64,000 bases of DNA from Manihot esculenta (taxonomy: Eukaryota > Streptophyta > Magnoliopsida > Malpighiales > Euphorbiaceae): positions 11,466,445-11,530,444 of the forward strand of contig NC_035165.2 in assembly GCF_001659605.2 (NCBI RefSeq), in the 5' to 3' direction. The notes below the pieces were generated by a model. That model was not told where the DNA came from and searched no databases. It saw only the letters and a list, made by a program, of their open reading frames with translations. The translations under genes were made by a program, and so were the position numbers. This document shows positions 48,935-62,099 of the stretch, piece by piece (within the stretch, counting starts at the first letter, position 1; each line of letters starts with the position of its first letter).

Positions 48935-49224
48935 TGTAACGACCCGGAAACCGGACCGCTGCCGGCGCTAGGATTCAGATCGGCATAAGGCCGCCGGGAC
49001 CCATAGCAAGCCTAACATACATCCTGTATGATATGTTACCCCATTGGAGCATTTGATGAGGGCTCCAGTGTGGGGTTTTATAGTTATGAGTTTGTGCATG
49101 CACAGGTTAAGCTTGGTGAATGAAAGAAAAAGTTTAAAGTTTTATGTATATATATGATGTCCCGGCGGCCTTATGCCGATCTGGATCCTAGCGCCGGTAG
49201 CGATCCGATTTCCGGGTCGTTACA
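48935..49224. repeat. 290-bp fold-back made of gypsy LTR ends
   Basis: It begins TGTAACGACCCGG and ends CCGGGTCGTTACA. The outer approximately 66 bp on each side are inverted copies of the family LTR terminus with about four differences, all transitions. Both arms read GGCATAAGG where every other LTR here reads GGCTTAAGG or its like. The loop carries an internally shortened stretch of the same LTR 3' end in plus orientation. Flanks GCAAC and GATAC do not form a clear target duplication. Confidence 0.8.
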
Positions 49225-49789
49225 GATACTTCCTGAAAATAGATCAGCCACATGCATCTTTCCATGGGGAAATTAACTATCCTAGTTCTCTACCTTAATT
49301 TGCCTCTAAGTATTTTGTTGTCAACTTTACAGACTCACCAGGTGGGACTTTTTGTTCATTGCTAGGCCTGCAATCTTTGAAGTATCTTGAATGCTTCATT
49401 GATTACATTTCTTCTCACATAAGATATGCCTTGCTTTTATATATGTGCAAGTGCCAAGTCCATCTGCTTTTCCCTTTACCTTTTAAAGCACTCTCATCGC
49501 TTGTACCTCTTGTTTATTTCTCTTTGCCCTTTTCTCCTGTATCCTTTGATTTTGAGTTCTTCCCTATTACCATAATAACCTGATCAATACTAAGATCGAA
49601 ACCCTTCTACAATCTAACTCAGAAACCAGAAGACAACAACTCAAAGAATGTTGAGATTGCATGCTTTTTGCGCTTGTTGTGAGAGTGGCAAGTTGTTTAG
49701 ATATTTATCAAGTTTATAAGTGTACTAATTATTTATATATCATTAATGACTAAAATTTAAGTTAGACGTTATAGAAATAGAATGAATCA
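49225..49789. other. Intergenic, no gene seen
   Basis: A 74-residue frame (49359-49583) has no family features. Nothing else is supported. Confidence 0.5.
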
Positions 49790-50724
49790 GTCAATGATTA
49801 ATGAATTTATTTGTAAAATGAAAATGATACGAACGGCTTCTTAATTAAATAAACATGTAACATGTTTATAAAACTAAATAGATATGGACGGATTTGCAAA
49901 ATAAAAATGTACTATGTTTATAAAATTTACAAATAGACGTGTAATATGCTTATAAAATTAAATGGATATAAACAAATTTATAAAAAATTTATTAAATTAA
50001 ATGGATACATATGAATTCACCAATAGACATGTAATCCATTTGTAAAATAAAATAAACACAAACGAATTTACAAACGAAAATATAATACATTTGTAAAATT
50101 AAATGGACACTAACAAATTTGCAAACAAATGTGTAATATGTTTGTAAAATTAAATAGATACATATATAATTATAAACGGATATATAATCTATTTATAAAA
50201 CTAAATAAACACATGAAATGGTAAATAGACGTGTCATTTACTTATAAAATTAAATGGTTATAAATGAATTGGCATATAGTTAAAATCTATTTGTGAAATT
50301 AAATAAACATACATTTTTTAAATGGATGTATAATTCATTTGTAAAATGAATGGATATGTATATAATTCGTTTGTAAAATTAAATGGACATACATGTATTC
50401 TTAAACGAATATATAATTAGTATGCAAAAATTAAATGGATAGAAATAAATTCTCAAATGGACGTATAATTTATTTACAAAATTAAATGAGCATAAATGAT
50501 TTTGCAAACGAATGTGTAACCCTTCTATAAAATTAAATGGATACAAATAAATTTACTATGTAGAATTTATTTGTAAAATTAAATGGGTGTAGAGGGATAA
50601 GCAAACAAATGTATAATCCGATTGTAAAATTAAATGGGTATAGATGGATTTAAAAACGAATGTGTAATCTATTTGTAAAATTAAATAAATACAAACAAAT
50701 TGTTAAATTTATGTATAATCTATT
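49790..50724 (+). repeat. Degenerate minisatellite, about 50-bp unit (left part)
   Basis: Roughly 18 diverged units follow the pattern TTTGTAAAATTAAATGGATA, then an AAACRAATT spacer and GTRTAATCTA. Unit length drifts around 50 bp. The array continues at 52970 after a solo LTR insertion. Confidence 0.8.
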
Positions 50725-52969
50725 TGTAACGACCCGAAAATCGGACCGCTACCGGCGCTAGGATTCAGATCGGCTTAAGGCCGCCGGGACCCGTAGCAAG
50801 CCAAACATTCATCCTGTGAACCTGTTTAATCCCATACATGATCAACAACATACATAAAAATTTTGAACTTTTCTTTCCATTCAATCACCAAACTCAACCT
50901 GTGCATGTACTATTCATAAACATAAACATTAACCCCACCTTGGAGTCCTCATCACTGCTCCAATGGGGTGACATAACATAAATTAAGTTTGGTTTACAAT
51001 AATCATCATTAAACATTAAGATCATGTACTAGAAAGGGATTAACATAATACTATGGTCAAGCACAACTCTAAACTTTCATAAGCATTATTACATAATATT
51101 TCTACATCATACTTTTACATTACATTATATCCATATCCACATCTAGCTATTACATAACACATGACTCTACTCCTACTGACCTCCTGATCTATCCTGTACC
51201 TGCAAACCTAGGGGTTAAGGGAGAGGGGTGAGCTATAAAGCCCAGTGAGCAGAATAATTAAACATTCAATTTAAATTTCATGCTTTCATGAAATGCAACA
51301 TATCACAAACAATCCACGTCAAGGATGAACTTGTCACCAATAGCCCACTACTCATTCCAATAGTGCCAGGGGTGTAGACTGGGCCTCACTGGTCTTTCTC
51401 TTACATTACATTCATAACATAACATTCCAATATGCTAGGGGCGTAGAATGGGCCTCACTGGTCTTCCATACCGTATCACATCATATCATAACGTAGTGCG
51501 GCTAAAGGATCATCCAACATTCACCCACATCAGCAACATATTATGCAATGCAACATATTCGTGAATTCTAATGCAAGCACCCTAGTATATCTCATGGCAT
51601 TCATGATGTGTGTATCATGCTCAGAATTTATTTATTTACTTTGAAACGAAATAAGATATTCCACTCACCTCTGGCTGAAGCTCTAACAGACTCAGAAGCA
51701 GCTGAACTCACTGCTGGGGTCCTTGGTTCTTCGGGTCCGAATCTATACAGATGGACTCAAATGAGGGACCTAACATACATAAACATGACTCTAAAATACT
51801 CCCCAAAAAACCCCAAAAACACCTTAAAACAATCACATAAATCATGCAAAGAAGGGCTGAATAGGGCACTTTTGGCGGCAGGTTCGACGGCCGAAAGGCC
51901 CTCCAGAGCCGAAAGTCATGCACCTTCGGCGGCACTTTCGGCGGCCGAAGGTTCCCTCCAGAGACGAAACTCATGCATGTTCGACGGCACCTTCGGCGGC
52001 TGAAACTCCCTTCCAGAGCTGAAAGTCCACTTTCGGGGGCAGGATTCGGCAGCCGATACGTGCTACCAAAGGCAGGTTCCGCGGCCAAAAGAGCCTTCGG
52101 CTGTCGAACCTGAGTTCTTCCCAAAAGGGCAGAAACTCAGCTCAACATGCATAAACGCCTCCCAACTCATTCCATCATGCATTTACCTATTCTACAACAT
52201 GCAAACTCAAGCATACTAGCTCCTAGGGGCTTCAAACTATCCTAAACCCCATCTACAACACATCAAACATGCATATCCAACATACATTGTCCATAAACGC
52301 ACAGTAAACCCAAAAACTCCACATAAACCTACACATGCATTTCTACCCCAAGAAACTTCATAAAACTTACTTAAAACATTAAAGGAATCATGGATCTACT
52401 CTTACCTCTTGAAGAACGAGAGTAGAGACGATCCAACTTGGAGATGGGAGAGATCTCAACTCTTTGGTCTCCAAGCTTCAAAACTTGCTCTTTTTGTTCA
52501 AATATCTTCAAATCAACATAAAGCTTGTTAAAACATGAAAGATCGAAGGAAAAACATCTAAAATGAACCATGGGAGAGCAAGAACTTACCGTGGCCGAAA
52601 ATGGGGAGAAAACTCGCCCGTTTCGGCCATGGAGCTCTTATATAGGGACTGGCAGACCACCTTTCGGCAGCCTAAAGTGCCTCCAATACTCATGCAAGTT
52701 CGGCGGCCGAACATGAGGTTCGGCGGCCGAACCTTTGAAACTTTCAGAAGCCTAACTTGCCCCCCTAAACCATCCCACGTTCGGCGGCCGAACCTGGAAA
52801 TATCTCCTTGGTCTTTTTCATTTAAAACTCAATTTCCTTTTTGCTTAAAACCATAAGATACATTAAAACATTTTATAAAAACATGATTTTACCCTTCTAG
52901 AGGTTTCTGACATCCGAGATTCCACCGGACGGTAGGAATTTTGATACCGGAGTCTAGCCGGGTATTACA
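50725..52969 (-). repeat. Solo LTR, same gypsy family (TSD CTATT)
   Basis: A 2,245-bp reverse-orientation LTR runs from TGTAACGACC to GGGTATTACA. CTATT flanks it at 50720-50724 and 52970-52974. It has GGCGTAGAATGGGCCTCACTGG-type repeats (about 51365-51465), palindromic clusters (51865-52110 and 52660-52795) and the leftward TATA near 52640. It interrupts the minisatellite. Confidence 0.95.
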
Positions 52970-53250
52970 CTATTTGTAGAATTAAATGAATACAAACAAA
53001 CAAACATGTAATCTATTTGTAAAATTAAATGAATATAAATTGATTCTTGCAATGGATATAGACCGACAAATAAATATGCGATTCATTTATAAAATTAAAT
53101 GAATATGATTTGCAAAGCTACGGGTAATTCATTTATAAAATAAAATGGATACAAACGGAATTACAAATGAACATATATTCATCTTATAAAAATTAAATAA
53201 ATAGAAATGGATTCGTAAACAAACGTACAATCTACTTATAAAGAAAATGT
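52970..53250 (+). repeat. Degenerate minisatellite (right part)
   Basis: Five to six more units of the same roughly 50-bp repeat (ATTTGTAAAATTAAATGAATA) continue the array broken by the solo LTR. The array then fades into plain AT-rich DNA. Confidence 0.75.
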
Positions 53251-56200
53251 TCTAGTCACATCCTTTTGTGAAATTGTAACAACTACAAATATATTTATAC
53301 CTATTTGTGAAATTTCATTTGTATTTTGTTGAATGCTATTGTGTATATTTTTTTATGCTGTATTAATAATAATTTTAATAAAAAGATTTTTTAATTTAAA
53401 TATTTATGTGAAAATGAGAAGTGTCTGATTCAAATTGAAAAAAATCGATTAAACTGAATTAATTTAAAATTTTGATTCAGGTTTTTATTTTTTTGTTTGA
53501 TTCGATTTTTATTTTTAAAAATTTTGATTATTTTAATTTGGTTTAATTTTAGTCAATAAAAAATCAAGAAAATTAAACGAAATTAATTAATGAAAAATAG
53601 TATATTATTTTTTATAATATAGAGATAATACTAGAATTAAAATTAAAATATTTTAATTAAATTTTAAAATATTAAAAATAAGGTGTGAAATATAAAAAAA
53701 TAATTAAAAAATAAATCGACTAAATAAATTAAATCAAATCAGATTGATTTGATTTAAATTAATTTTTATTTAAAATCAATTGAATTTAATTTTTATAAAT
53801 ATTAAATTTTTAATTTTTAATTTATTCGATCTGATTTGATTTTAAACTCAACCCACTAAATATTTATTCTGCTTAAAGACTAAATATTTTTTTTATTTAT
53901 AATTGTGTTTTGTATATCTTCATCAACAACCACGCCTTAAATCATTAATTAAAATGGAATTGCATCCTTCCAAGTAATCACAGCATTAAAAATTAACAGA
54001 AATGCCACTATGGTCAATTGGTCACCAGGGTAGTGGTCGTCAGCTCTTCATGTGAGGTCAGCTTGACATGCTGCTAACATTTCCTGAGGTCCTTATCGCC
54101 GTCACGCGAGCGTAATGCTGGCTCCAAGTGACGAGCTACTGGGTTACTGGTAGTAACGGTGCGTATTTACACCTGGAGAACTAAAGTATCCATTTGATCA
54201 GTTTCAATTTAATATAATTATATTAATTTAATTTTAATTAAATTTAAATTCATTAAATTTTTATTTAATTAAGTTAATAAAAAATCAACAATTTAAATCT
54301 AAAAATAATATCTATACTTGAGAAGAGGAGAAAATATTGAGATTACTCATTATATTCCTAAATTATTTATTTATTTATTTATTTATTACAATTGAATTTA
54401 CTTTTTAAATTATTTAAATTTATAATAGATAATATTTTATTTAAATAATTATTTATTTCAAAATTATTTATTTTATAATGATTATCTAGCATATTATTTG
54501 ATTTAAATAACTATTCAATTAATGAGCTTTATTTTTTTATATAATAAATAATAATTTATTATTTAAATTAATTAAAATTAATAGTTTTAAATATATTTAT
54601 TTAACTGCACATTTTTTAATATAATTTTTAAATTAGTTAAATTTATAATAGATAAAAAAATGCACTTTTTTACTTCAATTTTAAAATTAGTTAAATTTAT
54701 AGTAGATGATGATTTATTATTTAAATTATTTACAATTAATAATTTATTGGAAAATTATAGTTTCATCTATCAAAATGAACATTTTTTAATTTGATTTAAA
54801 AACTATAATAAAATAAATATATTTTATTCAGTTAATAGTAATTTATTTTATAATATACAAATGAGTTTAAAATTATTTTTTATATGCATGTGTTTGGATT
54901 TGATTCAAAGAACTACAATAAAATAAATTATTGATAAATTTAAAATTATCTAAAATTATTATATTTATTCAATTAATATATTATTTGATTTAAATATTTA
55001 TAAGTTGTTGAGTTTTACTTTTTTTATATAATAGGTAATGATTTATTACTTAAATTAATTAAAATTAATAATTTCAAAGATATCATTTTTAAATTAGTTA
55101 AATTTATAATAAATAGAAAATGCACGTTTTTTACTTTAATTTTAAAATTAGTTAAATTTATAATAGATAATGATTTATTATTAAAATTATTTAAAATTAA
55201 TAATTTATTTAAAAATTATAGTTTCATTTATCAAAATGTATATTTTAATTTAATTTAAAAATTATAATGAAATAAATAGATTTTATTCAGTTAATAATTG
55301 GCGGAATGAACTATTTAATTATGAGTAAATTACGTAATTATAAGAATTTACACAGTTAATAGATCTAATATTTATTTTATTTTCTTAAAATAAAATTATT
55401 TTTGTTTTTCTTTCTTGATTTTATATTATAAATATGTATATGTATAACCTCCGTTAATATACCAACCGAATCATTTATAGATTTCATCGTTCAATAATAA
55501 TAATTTATTTTATAATATATAAATGAGTTTAAAATTATTATTTTTATATGTATAAATTTGATTCAAAGAATTATAATGAAATAAATTATTAAATTAGTTA
55601 AATTTATATAGATAATAATTTATTTGGATTTTATATTTTTATTTATCAAAATGCATATTTTTGAATTTAATTGAAAAATTATAATGAAATAAATGAATTT
55701 TATTTGATTAATAATAATTTATTTTAAAATTGTAGATGAATTTAAAATTATTACATTTATTCAACTAGCATAGTATTTGATTTAGATAATGATTTAATTG
55801 ATGAATTTCATTTTTTTGATATAATAGATAATGATTTATTATTTAAATTATTTAAAATTAATAATTTCAAATATATTTATTTACTGCACGTTATTTAGTA
55901 TAATTTTTAAATTAGTTAAATTTATAATAAATAAAAAATAATTTTTTACTTTAATTTTTAAATTGCTTAAAATTAATAATTTATTTAAAATTTATAAATT
56001 TATCTAATTTATGATGGGTATTAAAATTATAGGTTTATCAATTTTTTTATATCATTTTTTTAACTAACTATAATTCTTATTCTATTTGTACTTAAAGTTT
56101 TATTTTATTATTATTTTAAATAAAATTCTAAGAAATAACTTAATAATTAAAAATTATTAATTAGTTCTTAAAAAAAATAAATTTATAAAATAAAATTTAA

Positions 56201-57540
56201 CCGATTAAATTAATTTATATTTAAATTATATTTTATTAAAGATTAATTTTAATTATTTTGTATTTATTTTAAATTTATTTTAAATACACTTTATTATTTC
56301 CTTTTATAATTAATATGAATTTTAATTTCACTTTTTCTGAAATTCTATTTTATTATAATTATTTATTATTTAATAATTTAAAAACTTAAATCGAAGCTTA
56401 TATTTTTGAAAACAAATGCTAATATGATAATTATATTAAAAGATATTTTATTTTAATATTTATAAATAGATTATTTTTTTAATTTAAAATATTTTTAATT
56501 AAATAAGATATAATCCTATTTAAATGAGAATTTATTAGAATTATACTTATACTTAAATTATATATAATAATTAATTGACAAATTCTATATATGAAGTCTT
56601 CTATTAGTATGAAGAATTAAATTTAATTAACTATTTAATTCAAATTAATTATTTTAATTTTATATTTAAAATATTTTAGAATTTATATAAAATTAAAATT
56701 TAATTTTTATTAAAAATTCCTTCAATAAAATTTAAAAAAATATAATAATATCTAAAAATATAATATTATTATATAAAAATATAATAATATCTAAAAGTCA
56801 ATATTTATAAGCTAAGTTATTCATATTTTATTTTTTACGATCTCTTTTTAATAATTAATAATAGTTATTTTTATTTATTTTTATTTATACCATTGAAATT
56901 ATATATTAGAATAGAAATTTATGAAAAATAAATTTTGAATTTTTTAAAAAAATACTATAAATAATAGTTAAATTATTTAGATATAGAAAAAAATAAATTT
57001 AAAAAAATGAATTTAATAAGTTATGAGTTAGATTAAATTTTTTGTAAAAACAAATCATAAATATAAATAAAATTAAATAGTATGTATGCTAATAATAAGT
57101 GAACTATTCAAACTAAAAAAAAGACTAAATGAGAAAATTTATTCAACTTGCAAAATTTTATTTTTATAAATTTTCTCAAATTACTTTGACTCTCAATTTA
57201 AAATTTTATTTTTAATATTTATATTAATAAATAAATTTTATAAAATATTAATAAAATTAAAAGTTTTATTAAAAAAAATAAAACTGACTCACTGGCTACA
57301 ATAGAGAATGCACATTTGCACTTTCTCAATACTTCATGGTGTTATTTAAAAAAAAAAACAAATTTAAACATACATATAAAATTGCAGTAATAAATCTTTT
57401 ATATGAGACCACTAATTTTTCAATTAAAAGTTGGTTTATTTAAAAAAAACAATTATAATTTTTTTCTTAATTTTTAAATATACTCAAAACTTCATAAAAC
57501 ATCAAAAAGAAATTCTTAAAAAATATTATCCGTGTAAAAC
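53251..57540. other. Very AT-rich intergenic DNA with long-period repeats
   Basis: No gene is seen. Between about 54380 and 56060 a block containing GTATTTGATTTAGATAA-like, TTTTATATAATAGATAATGA and TTTAAATTATTTAAAATTAA phrases recurs near 54490, 54980 and 55770. A near-balanced GC island lies at about 54000-54180, without an ORF. Confidence 0.6.
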
Positions 57541-58871
57541 GGGGGAGACTTGAGATTGTGATCAAATCATCAAAATTTGACATGCTGAGGTGGCATCATC
57601 TCAAAAGAGCCTTAAACTAATAGTATTATGAAACCTCTTTATGTAATCAAATCATTTGGGCGTCTTTAAGATTCTTCGGTTCATCAGAGATTTGACCTGC
57701 TGAGGTGGCATCATCTGATAAAGAATGGTAGAAGCCACGTGGCTATACCCTGCAACACTTCTCACACCAACCAATAATGATGATGCCACGTCAAATATGG
57801 AGTGAAACTTAAACATGATAACTCAACAAAGGGAACGCAATTTCTTAACTTTTTTATTTTCTCCTTTAAAATTTTGTTGGTTTGTATGCTTATAAGCTTT
57901 CACACACAATTTCAGGGAAAATATTGGGTCAAAAAAGAAGATTCAAATCGCTTTAGGATTTTTAATGGGCCATTCCAATGTCTCCGATCCGACTTGTCCA
58001 TTTTCATTTCCAGCTCAAGTGGGACCAAAAATGAGAAACCAAAAAGAATTTCAAATTTAGCTGCACCAATTACATATATTCAATTTGTATATATATTGAC
58101 CATAAATCCGGAAGAACTGTCAAGGCAACGATCCCAATTCCTCAACCAAATTCAACCAAGGGAATAGTATAGTAAAATATGTCAAAACCTCTTAACTGGG
58201 AGATATCCTGTAAAAGCATATATTGCCAAATACATATAGTTAAAAAGATATGATTGCAATTAGCAAAGACATTAGCCGCCACCAACCAGCTGGTTTCAAG
58301 GACCAAAACTGGAGGGAGGCTGCTGTCATGTATGGTAAAATCACCCACCAATAAAATAAGAAAAAAGATTCAATGACATCATGGAATAGTTCCTTTTCCA
58401 AATGCCTTCCAACTTCCATTTCGTATTTGACCCTCTTCTCCTATTTTATTCTAATATTCCATTCATCTTAAAGACCCACCTTCATCAAATTAGTGGAAAA
58501 AATCCAAAATTAGGGTCAAACAAAATGTTTAAAGTCTTTCAATCAACAATAAACAATTCAAGCATCAACAGAAACCCATGTGAAAAGAAAATTGAACAGT
58601 GAACAGAACAGTCAGATGGTCAATTGGAACTAGAAGAATAAGAAATATTATGTACAAAAGTTAAAACTCAGAGCTCAATATGGTAATTTTCTATTGCCTT
58701 TTTTTCATGGCTCCAACATCAGATTGGATCCAACGGTAACAAATGAAACTTGATGAGAAGTAAAGGGTTGAATATACAGCTTTCTCTACTTCCTTGAGAC
58801 AAATGGCTCTGTTCCTAAACATTTCATTCCCACATATGTTAATGTACATGGGGAAGTGAGCTAAAATACTA
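57541..58871. other. Intergenic and 3' flank of the ACR gene
   Basis: GAGGTGGCATCATCT occurs at about 57589 and 57701, within two related stretches. A 121-residue plus-strand frame at 57802-58167 has no family features. The part just left of 58872 should be the 3' UTR of the ACR gene; no poly-A signal was chosen with confidence. Confidence 0.5.
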
Positions 58872-61418
58872 TCAGGAATAGGACCTAACCAATCCAAAGT
58901 TGACAAAAGATCTTGACTTGAAGAGACCACCAAAGAGAAACCTAGTGGGTGATTCCTGAGATCCTGACTTTAGCTCTTCAGGATTGCTCTTCACCTTAAG
59001 TATTGTCTGGCCAATTACTTGTCTGATGGAATCTATGGTTTTAGCATCAACTGGATAACCTGACGCATCACGAACATAAAATGTATTGATAGCTTTGCCA
59101 TCTCTAGTTGTCACTTCTGCTCTGCTCACAGTAAGGCTGTTTTCTCGAAAGATGCGAGTAACATCAGATAGCAGCCCAATTCTGTCCGTTGTACATAGTT
59201 CTAGCTTCAATCCCTGAATCAAAAAAGTGAGCAAAATGTAATCATCTAAATAAAAGGACAAACACTCTTAAGGAACAGCTAAACGACAAAAGATACCCAT
59301 TAAGCTTTTGTCTTGAGCATTTGTGCATTTGCAGCTACTAGTGCACTATTATTGAGCATCAATAATAACAACTCTTTAAATGAAGCCCATATGTACAAGT
59401 GAAACTTTTCAGTTTCCAACAGAATCTAGGAATGTAATCTAGAGTAGAAACGAGCAGATCTAACTAAACAGAATCTTTCTTAGCATAAGAGTCTAAGCAA
59501 GCCAATTTTTATCAGGTTAATCCTCTAAAGCACTCACCTCAGAAACTCTTCTTTCAATAGCTGCTTCAAGACATTGTATCACTCTCTGCCTTTCAGCATC
59601 TGATTTCACAGGGGATCCATCTATGTGTCTGATATAATATTCCTACAGAAGCATCCACAATATCATTAAAACTCAGGCTAATAATAATTCACATAACAAA
59701 TTTAACTAACAACAAAGAAGTAATGGCAAACCTGATAAGCCTCCGGCCCCTCAGCATCAATATTGGCATGAAAAACTACATACTCCATGTCTGTCAAAGT
59801 ACAGACTGTGTCAAAAAGGAGTTTTGGCCTGTCTTTGCTCCTTATGGTGACCACTGAGTAGTCCTTGTCATACCAATTAACTACACTCACATTAGGCCTT
59901 TGATTCTCATCCAAGACCTCATCGTCAGAACGTTCATAGTCTCTATCAGCAAACATCATTTGGTGAAGCCTTCTCTCTGTATGAGTGACCCCATGAGACA
60001 CCACAGTCTTAGCTCCTCTAGATTTGTTACTGCCCTTGAGTACATTGCAGAGAAGTTCCTTAATCCTGGATAGCCTCTCTGGGTCAGTAATTGCAGACCC
60101 AGACTCCTCATCAGTTACTTGCATCACAGCTGCAGCCCGTGTATTGTGTGTCCAGACCTCTGCATTAACCACATTGCATTTTAGGTGAGCCAGAACAGCA
60201 CTCACTTCAGATAGCAGACCTGGCCTGTCACTTCCAGTTAGCTCAATTGCAGTGTGGTCCATAGATGGTTTAACCCCAACAGATCTCAAAGAAGATACAA
60301 AGCACGACTCTGGCCCCAGAGACTGAAATTTACAACCAAAAAGATCAGATCTGTGTTGTCCTAATGTGATGGGTGAAAAGGAAAGAAAAAAAGAAGGGTA
60401 AGAAAATAGCACCAATTACAAACTTAGAACTCACCTTTCGAATATAACCTAGAATTGCTTCATCAGTGATCTTGTTTCCATCCTGATCCTTAACATTAAA
60501 AACTGGCAACAAAGAAAAGCTCAAATGAATTTCAGACAAAAAAAATAGAAAAGCTAAAAGGAAGGGGGGAAAAGACAAGAAAAGAAAAGAAAAATCTTAC
60601 CATCCATGAACCAACCACCATCAGAAGATATGTAGGCTTTAGTTATGATAAGGTTAAGATCAGTAAGGACTTGTACAACTTCAAGAAGTATTCCATGTTT
60701 GTTTGCACTGTCTACCTGCATCACAAATCAAGTACCCAAGAAAGGGTCAATAAGCATAAATGTAAAAAAGAAAAAGAACAAACACACGCGGAGAGAGAAA
60801 AAGAGAGAGAGTAAAGGCATACCCTTACTACTGTTGCATTCTTGCAAGATTCATTATCAATCACAACCCTGAGAACAAAAAGAAGGGGGAAAAGCGAAAG
60901 AGAAGTAAATCGCAAGAGTGATTTGTTAAGAACAAGGACTTTTCCATGAAATTAAATTGCAAACCTGGGAGGATTCAATCTTCTAAAGAGTTTCTCATAC
61001 TCATCATCCATATCATGTGAAAAGCTCATGTTGGCGTCTGTAGAAAGAAACAATAGATTAAAAGCTATGAGAATGAAAACAGCCAATAAAAATGTAAAGG
61101 AGGCACACAGAGAATAAACATGACCAACGAGAAAACAGATGCCCAAGCTCAGAAATAACACAAAAAATTTCACTTATGACTGTTATTAACCCATCTCCAA
61201 ACAACCAGGTAAAGAGATTTTATTTCCCAAAAAAAAAAATTGCCCATAAAACTATTGAAACACAAGAAACAGCAGCCGGACAGACCGAGAAAAATCAAGC
61301 ACGAAACCAAAAGAAGAGTCGAATAAATAAAATCACTGCACCCAGTACCAGAAACACAAATCCATAAAGGAAAACAGAGCGCGAGACTCAAAAGAGAACA
61401 AAAATAGCACCTACCCAT
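58872..61418 (-). CDS. ACR4-like: ACT-domain-repeat protein, ACR4-like (8 exons)
   Basis: Coding exons, leftward: 61418-61415, 61037-60965, 60868-60823, 60715-60601, 60502-60435, 60322-59732, 59642-59538, 59213-58872. They sum to 1,344 nt, 447 residues, with GT-AG at every intron. The first exon carries only ATGG, and joining gives [18 protein letters not shown]. Four ACT domains lie at about residues 35-95, 125-180, 256-310 and 336-395. Each has the ligand-binding-type turn (DRPGLL, DRPKLL, DRIGLL). The tail [14 protein letters not shown] and [11 protein letters not shown] is typical of the ACR3/4/5 group. ACR proteins resemble the sensor part of bacterial GlnD without its uridylyltransferase domain, and a role in amino-acid sensing is proposed but not proven. 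The family is certain; the exact orthologue is inferred. Confidence 0.93.
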
Positions 61419-61699
61419 TACAGTTCTTGATGATTTGTGATCTCCTACCCAAATCTCTCTTGTCTAACTTAATACAGAGTATGTATACATACAAGAACTG
61501 AACTATATATATATACCCAGAGATTTTCTTAGCACTCGCTTATCTCACACAAACGAAACAAGAATATTTTTATACAATTATATTCAATTATTTCCCATTG
61601 AAATGTTGAAACAAACCCACCAAAACTAAAAATTCAGAGTCCTATATAGAAATGGGACACCCCCGCCCGACACAATACTCCAAAAACCTGCAACTTCAA

Positions 61700-61770
61700 G
61701 AAGAAGACAAATACCCATAAAACCCTCTTTCTCTGTATTTCTCTCTCTCTACCACGCGCTCTTTCCCACT
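61700..61770 (-). promoter_or_regulatory. GA-rich leader region of the ACR gene
   Basis: The plus strand has TTTCTCTCTCTCTACC-type pyrimidine runs (GAGA on the coding strand) about 300 bp upstream of the start codon. Such tracts are common in plant 5' leaders and core promoters. The transcription start is not defined. Confidence 0.35.
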
Positions 61771-62099
61771 CCAGTTTCTATGCAGAAACAGTAACATATT
61801 CAGTACTTAAAGAGAAAGTTCCCAATGCGAGGAGAGAGGAGAGCTGCGGGTGTTTACTACTTCTTGCGCATTTTAGTATGCATAATAGTATTAGTCCTAG
61901 AGTACGCCGCTCTAGGGTTATAGAAAAAGTATAATGTATTTTAGATCTATTACAAATCATTCTTAAAATTTTAAGTAATTAAAACTTTTTTAAGTAAGAA
62001 AATAACATTAATAATTATATATGAATATATATATTCTGATAATCGTGGACCTCTACTTAGAAAAATCAGATTGTAATTTTATCAAAACTCGATTTAGCA

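Noticed and set aside
48935..49224. Interpretation as an ordinary MITE of a DNA transposon
   Set aside because: The terminal inverted repeats are gypsy LTR ends and no transposon-type TA or TTA duplication flanks it.
57802..58167. 121-residue plus-strand ORF near the ACR 3' end
   Set aside because: Low-complexity AT-driven frame with a chance hydrophobic start; overlaps the presumed 3' flank of the ACR gene and shows no domain.
60645..61418. Hydrophobic minus-strand ORFs (60721-60915, 60952-61173, 61170-61418)
   Set aside because: They are intron read-through around ACR exons; the true exons are defined by GT-AG boundaries and frame continuity.
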